Assembly (NCBI RefSeq): GCF_022682495.2
Contig: NC_071398.1
Span: 94,267,705-94,331,704 of the forward strand
Origin: Desmodus rotundus
Lineage: Eukaryota > Chordata > Mammalia > Chiroptera > Phyllostomidae
Reading direction: 5' to 3'
Length of the DNA: 64,000 bases
The notes under the pieces were generated by a model. It ran no database searches. It worked only from the letters and a program-made list of their open reading frames with translations, and had not been told where the DNA came from. A program made the position numbers and the translations under genes. Shown in pieces: positions 59,621-64,000 of this stretch (position 1 is the stretch's first letter; the number at the start of each line of letters is the position of its first letter).

Positions 59621-62600
59621 TGTCGGGCGTGTGGGCATTACCTTGTGTCTAAATCATCTGCGTCTGGTCGGACCACGGGAAGCGTTCCAGCTTTAAATGT
59701 TAGATTGCAAGTACAGAGGCCTTGCAGCCTGGCATCAGACGGGGGAAAAATACTTAACAGCAAACTACAAACTCACGATGTTGCTGGGTAGTGATGACTC
59801 TCCCTTTCTCCCCGCCACCCTCACCATGGAGCAAGCCAATGAAATTTCCGCGTGTCTGCGGCCATTCGGGCACCGTGCACCGTCGAGAGATGCCCCGGCG
59901 GGGAAGGCAAGCTTGCTCCCCATCACCGAGCGCGGCACTGTACGGGGATAGTTAGACATCGAATCCACTGTGGCGAAAGCCATGAGAACCACGACAGAGA
60001 AGTTCGGGCTGTATGGACGCTGCTGAGGGGGAGGCTTTGGGCATCTGAAAACATGTTGCCCAGGCCCCCTCGGCCACGCGTGTGTTCTGCAGAGGCCGGC
60101 TGTCGGGAAATGCCCCACGGTGTGCAGCCCGGACGCTCGGTCCCTCTTTTCCTCTCTACCAGGTAACTTCGAATGGACGTCATGCCGCTCCCTTCACCTT
60201 CCGTAACTGATGGGAAGTGCCTGCACACTTAGTAGGCCCTCTCGAAAAGTACCGATGAGGGTTCTAGTCTCTGTGCAAGCAGGGGCTACTGATTAAAAGA
60301 CTGTGGCAGCTTTACAACACGGCCACAAATCCCCTGACCCACTCATCTGGGAGTGCGTTCCCCTGTGGCTCCCCTTGAACAGGGGCAGGTGTGAGACAAG
60401 CTTACCCCATACCTTATGGCCACAGTGACACTGTGACTTCCGAGTCTGAATCACAAAGGGCCTTGGGATGTCTGCCTTCTCTGGAGCTCTTGCTCTTGGA
60501 CCTCCAAGTCACCACCTAAGAAATTTGAGGCCACCACACTGGAGAGGTGACATGTGAGCTCAGCGCAGCCCAGCCATCTGGATGCTCCTGCTGAGGCAGC
60601 TGAGCTGTGCTGGACCCTCCACACAAGTCCCCATGCCAGCTGCATGCCACCCAGCAGCCTCTACCAACGTCACACGAACGAGAAGGCTCACCCAGCCAAC
60701 CCCAACCTGAATTCTGACCCCCCAAATTACGCAGCATAATAAAATGGTTATTGTTGTTTAAGGTCAAGGTGAGTGAGCGGAACAGCAAAATTTCACTGAA
60801 CAGGTTTTACGTCTGTTGGTTGTTTTGTCTCGTGATGGTGGGGCGGGGGACTTACAGGTAGTGAGACTGACAAAGACGACACGACACCTTCACACGCCCA
60901 GCCTTGCTGCCCGCCCAGATGTCAGCACCTGGAGGGGGCCTGCCTGTGGGCAGCGCCTGTGCACGTTCAAGGCCCCTTGGGCTGCGAGTTTCCTGGCAGA
61001 CCCTGATGCGGGACTCCTCCCTGGCTGTTCTCACTGAGGGTCACCGCAGACTGGCAAAGGCGTCCAAGGCGTCCAAGTGTAACCCACGTCCCCACCCTTT
61101 CATCTGGTCGCATTCTCAGGCAGTCCTTCAAAGCCTGTACAGTTGCTGGACCCCACCACGCCCACTGGGCTGTTGTGTCCACACCACGGTAACCCAGACG
61201 TCAGACCTCCAGACCTTCCAAACAGCCCAGGCTCCTGGGGACCAGACGGGGAGGGTGTTTTGATCCTCGTTCTGCAGCCTCTACGTCCCTTGGCAACTAG
61301 GGAGGGATCAGAGGAGGCCCACAACAGAGGTGTTGGTGATGGAGCTGACAGCAGTGGGGCATGGAGGGGGGAAGCACCAAGGGAGGGTATTTGGTTGCCA
61401 GGGCAACGCCAGCAAACACTCAGCGGAGAGGGTGTGGCCCAGGATTTAATGAAGTGCCACTGGGTTTGAGCAGCAGCTGGAATGCCTGAGTGTGGCTGCA
61501 TTCCTGCCGGCGGAGGCCCGGGCCAGGCCACTAGCAGGGCTGCTGGGACGGCTCAGGAATGCTCAGGATGAAGATGGGCCGCAAAAAGGAGAGCAGGCCT
61601 CCCGGGCGAGCGTTTCCTTACCCCCAGCCACAGAGCAGGGCCTCCCAGGAGAACGTAGGAAAACTGCAGAAAGAGCCAAAACAGACCCAATCTACAAAGT
61701 ACTGTGTGACCCCCAACTCTGAGCCTGATATGCCTCAGGGTGTGGGGGGACGCTTTCAAAGTTCTTCCCTGCCAGAGTTCCCCTCTGCCTCTCCCTGCAC
61801 GGCCTGCCCTCCTCCAAGGTGGGCTTCTCACAGGGGGCCTGGGCCCTGGATCACAAAGCCTCCCCCATTCCCCGCATCACTGGAGAGAAGGCAGGTGTGC
61901 GGCGTGTGTGAGCAGCGGGAGAGCAGGTGGCAGCAGGCAGGAGAGGTGGGTCCAGAAAGATGCTGGGCCCAGGAGAGGCCAGCCACAGCCACAGGGGAGG
62001 GGGCTGATGGGTCGTGAGGAGTGGACTCCGTACACACAGCCCTGGGCCGAGGCAGGGTCTGTGTCAGATGCCCAGTGGGTAGATGGTGCTTTCACTACTA
62101 GCCAGGGGATTCCGGTAAGGATGCCCCCGTGAGGATGCCTGCTGGCCAGCTGTCTGTGAGGGAGGCCTGGGGCTCCCCCTAGAGGCCCAGACTCGGCCCT
62201 TCTCCAGACTCAACTCATTCCCATCAGACCTCACCCTCCCCTAGGCACTGACCCACTCGGATGCTCCTATCTGAGGTAGAGCATGAAGGGGGACTGGAGA
62301 CAAGGGCTGAGATCTTAAGTAAATGCAAAGGGTTAATAGGGTGATATTGGGCACTTCGTTGCAAAAGGAAGAAAAATCATTAATAAATATGTATTATTAA
62401 TAAGTATGTATCGAGCTCCAGCTATGCCTTGGGAAAGGAACTCCCAGAACACTGTACATGCCAAGTGCTTCCAAGGGTCACTAAGGCGACCCCTGCTGAA
62501 CGCTTGGGACAAATCTGCTGACAGGAACAGACACCCCTCTTCACAAAGGGGCCCTGATGGGCCCAGGCGCCTGCCCACACCTCCCCGGGCTGGAAGTCTG

Positions 62601-64000
62601 CCCTAGGTCCTGGGTCTGGAGTCTGCACTGCAGAGGGAGGAAGCCGGGACCCGCACGCGCCTCGGATGCCTACTGAGGTTCGCTGAGAGAGGGTCGGCCT
62701 TGAACTACATACATGGGTGTCTGGTGCCTCCATGAACGTCACTTGTCTCTGGAAGGAACCTTGCTACTCTCCCCAGGCCACTGCCTGGAGTCCTCTTCGT
62801 AAAGGTGGGCTCTCCAGCTCTCAGGTCTTAGGGGTGGGTGCAGGCTGCTCAGGGAGGAGCACACTCCCCAGGCAGAGCCCTGGGACGTGCTCCGGCACTG
62901 ACACGACCCTCTGGAGCTGGGGGTCAAGTACATTATCTGGCTGACAGTCGTTTTAAACTAAAAATACTTAATACTTGGAAGCAGCTCACCGTCTAACTAT
63001 TTAGTCTGGGTCCCTAAACTGGAACATGGTGTGGCTTTACATGGAATTTTATCTAAAACAATGCCAAAGGTTCAGAGAACACTTAACTGCATGTGAGGGT
63101 GTGTGTGCGTGTGAGAGAGAGAGAGAAACCCCAACGAGTTCATTAGGATAGCTCAAAATTTAAGCTGGAAAGCGCACGAAAACTCAAAAGCCAGCCCGCC
63201 ACCGTCTTCACTATCCCAGCTTCAAGGCAGACACTTCACACTCACGAGAGTAAACACACCCGAGCCTTTGCGGTGGGAGTCACCCTTCCATCCTACACGA
63301 AGTTGAGCCTTAAGCCGTTAAGGGACTGGCTCAGGGTCAGTGGACTTCATCTCAGGTTAGGCTGTCTCTTGGATTCTTTATCTCGTCTGATCAACAGTTA
63401 CTATTTTTTTCCAATCCTTGTGGAATAGACACCCAAAACCACAATGTGCCCATCTGTTCGCCGGGCTAAGCACGTCTGAGCACAAACGGACTGCCCGACT
63501 TCAACGGCCACCTTGACAACCGGCCTGGCGATGCCATGCACTCGAGACCACCGTCCCCCGTGCTGACCCTGCACGGCTGTCGCCTCTTGGACTGTTGTTC
63601 TAGAGCCGGCCGAAGTGTGAAGCTCAAGTGTCCACAGGTCGACCCACCCATCCCCAACCCCACACACGGCACCCTCTTTTCCTTCGGTTTTCACGTCCAT
63701 ACAAATCTGGATGTGGGACTTAATTCAGCAAAAGGCAGGGCCCTGGGCGGGGCAGTGCCAGAGCTCCAAAACAAAGGGAGAGCGTGTTTCCAGGGCCACC
63801 CTGTCGGGGTGTGAACTTCCGTCTCTCCCGAGGCTGCCTGGCCCAAGGGGTCAAGGAGGCCAGAAATCTAGCCCATGCTACACTCTCAACTGACGTTCCC
63901 TGATGCCAGTTTGCTCTCCCTCAGACCGAGGGAAGCTCATCTCTCCTTCAAAAGGCATCACAGGGCCTAATGGGGCCCTGAGCGCACCTGCCTTTGAGGA
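59621..64000. other. Downstream sequence, no gene recognised
   Basis: This stretch follows the proposed ASTN1 poly(A) site. It contains an LTR-like repeat at about 60295-60775 and a short (GT)/(GA) tract near 63100-63126. In other mammals the convergent neighbour is PAPPA2, but I see no exon of it here. The remaining open frames lack splice signals and recognisable domains. Confidence 0.6.
60295..60775 (+). mobile_element. MaLR-like solo LTR
   Basis: The stretch follows a familiar LTR order: CTGACCCACTCATCTGGGAG, a CCCCTTGAACAGGGGCAGG block, AAAGGGCCTTGGGATGTCTG, and an end with AATAAAATGGTTATTGTTGTTTAAGG (written here in part). The subfamily is not assigned and there is no internal region. 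Confidence 0.6.

Noticed and set aside
63401..63700. 99-codon minus-strand frame as a possible neighbouring gene exon
   Set aside because: It has no splice borders or recognisable domain and no match to what I know of PAPPA2, the expected neighbour.

Overview
The window is mammalian nuclear DNA, most probably from a bat. Two full-length tRNA-derived SINEs of the VES type, which established knowledge ties to bats, sit at 5395-5607 (minus) and 11051-11289 (plus), each with its own target-site duplication. The remaining repeats are ordinary for a placental mammal: a 5'-truncated L1, MIR and L2-like remnants, MaLR-type LTRs and a hAT transposon. I see no bacterial, viral or plasmid-like gene organisation.

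Only one gene can be supported. Seven exons on the plus strand (33582-33850, 37536-37669, 41244-41395, 42384-42519, 47005-47105, 52304-52487, 56185-56422 plus 3' UTR) join in frame through GT-AG introns into the last 403 residues of an astrotactin. I assign ASTN1 rather than ASTN2 because the C-terminus ends in a Tyr-Asn-Asp-Tyr-Gly-Asp-Ser-Lys motif, which I recall as the ASTN1 ending. Domains in order are the segment following the MACPF core, a cysteine-rich EGF-like module (exons 1-2 of the window), a fibronectin type III domain (exons 3-5) and an annexin-like C-terminal domain (exons 5-7). ASTN1 is a neuronal membrane glycoprotein used in glia-guided neuronal migration. The N-terminal two thirds of the protein lie upstream of the window.

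Layout: 1-33581 is a long stretch of intron (5' end outside the window) containing only repeats and low-complexity DNA; 33582-56422 is the coding 3' end of the gene; 56423 to about 59620 is a probable 3' UTR ending near an AATAAA at 59597; 59620-64000 is downstream sequence holding an LTR and no supported gene.

The structures that the gene and common repeats do not explain are a near-perfect 409-bp direct duplication (28367-28775 and 29421-29829), an inverted pair of about 200-bp segments (47991-48193 and 49739-49928), a (GT)12 tract 34 bp upstream of a 3' splice site, and a 14-bp perfect palindrome carrying two nuclear-receptor-like half-sites (7173-7209). I found no convincing new biological system. 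Most other open reading frames are chance frames in introns, repeats or GC-rich DNA.
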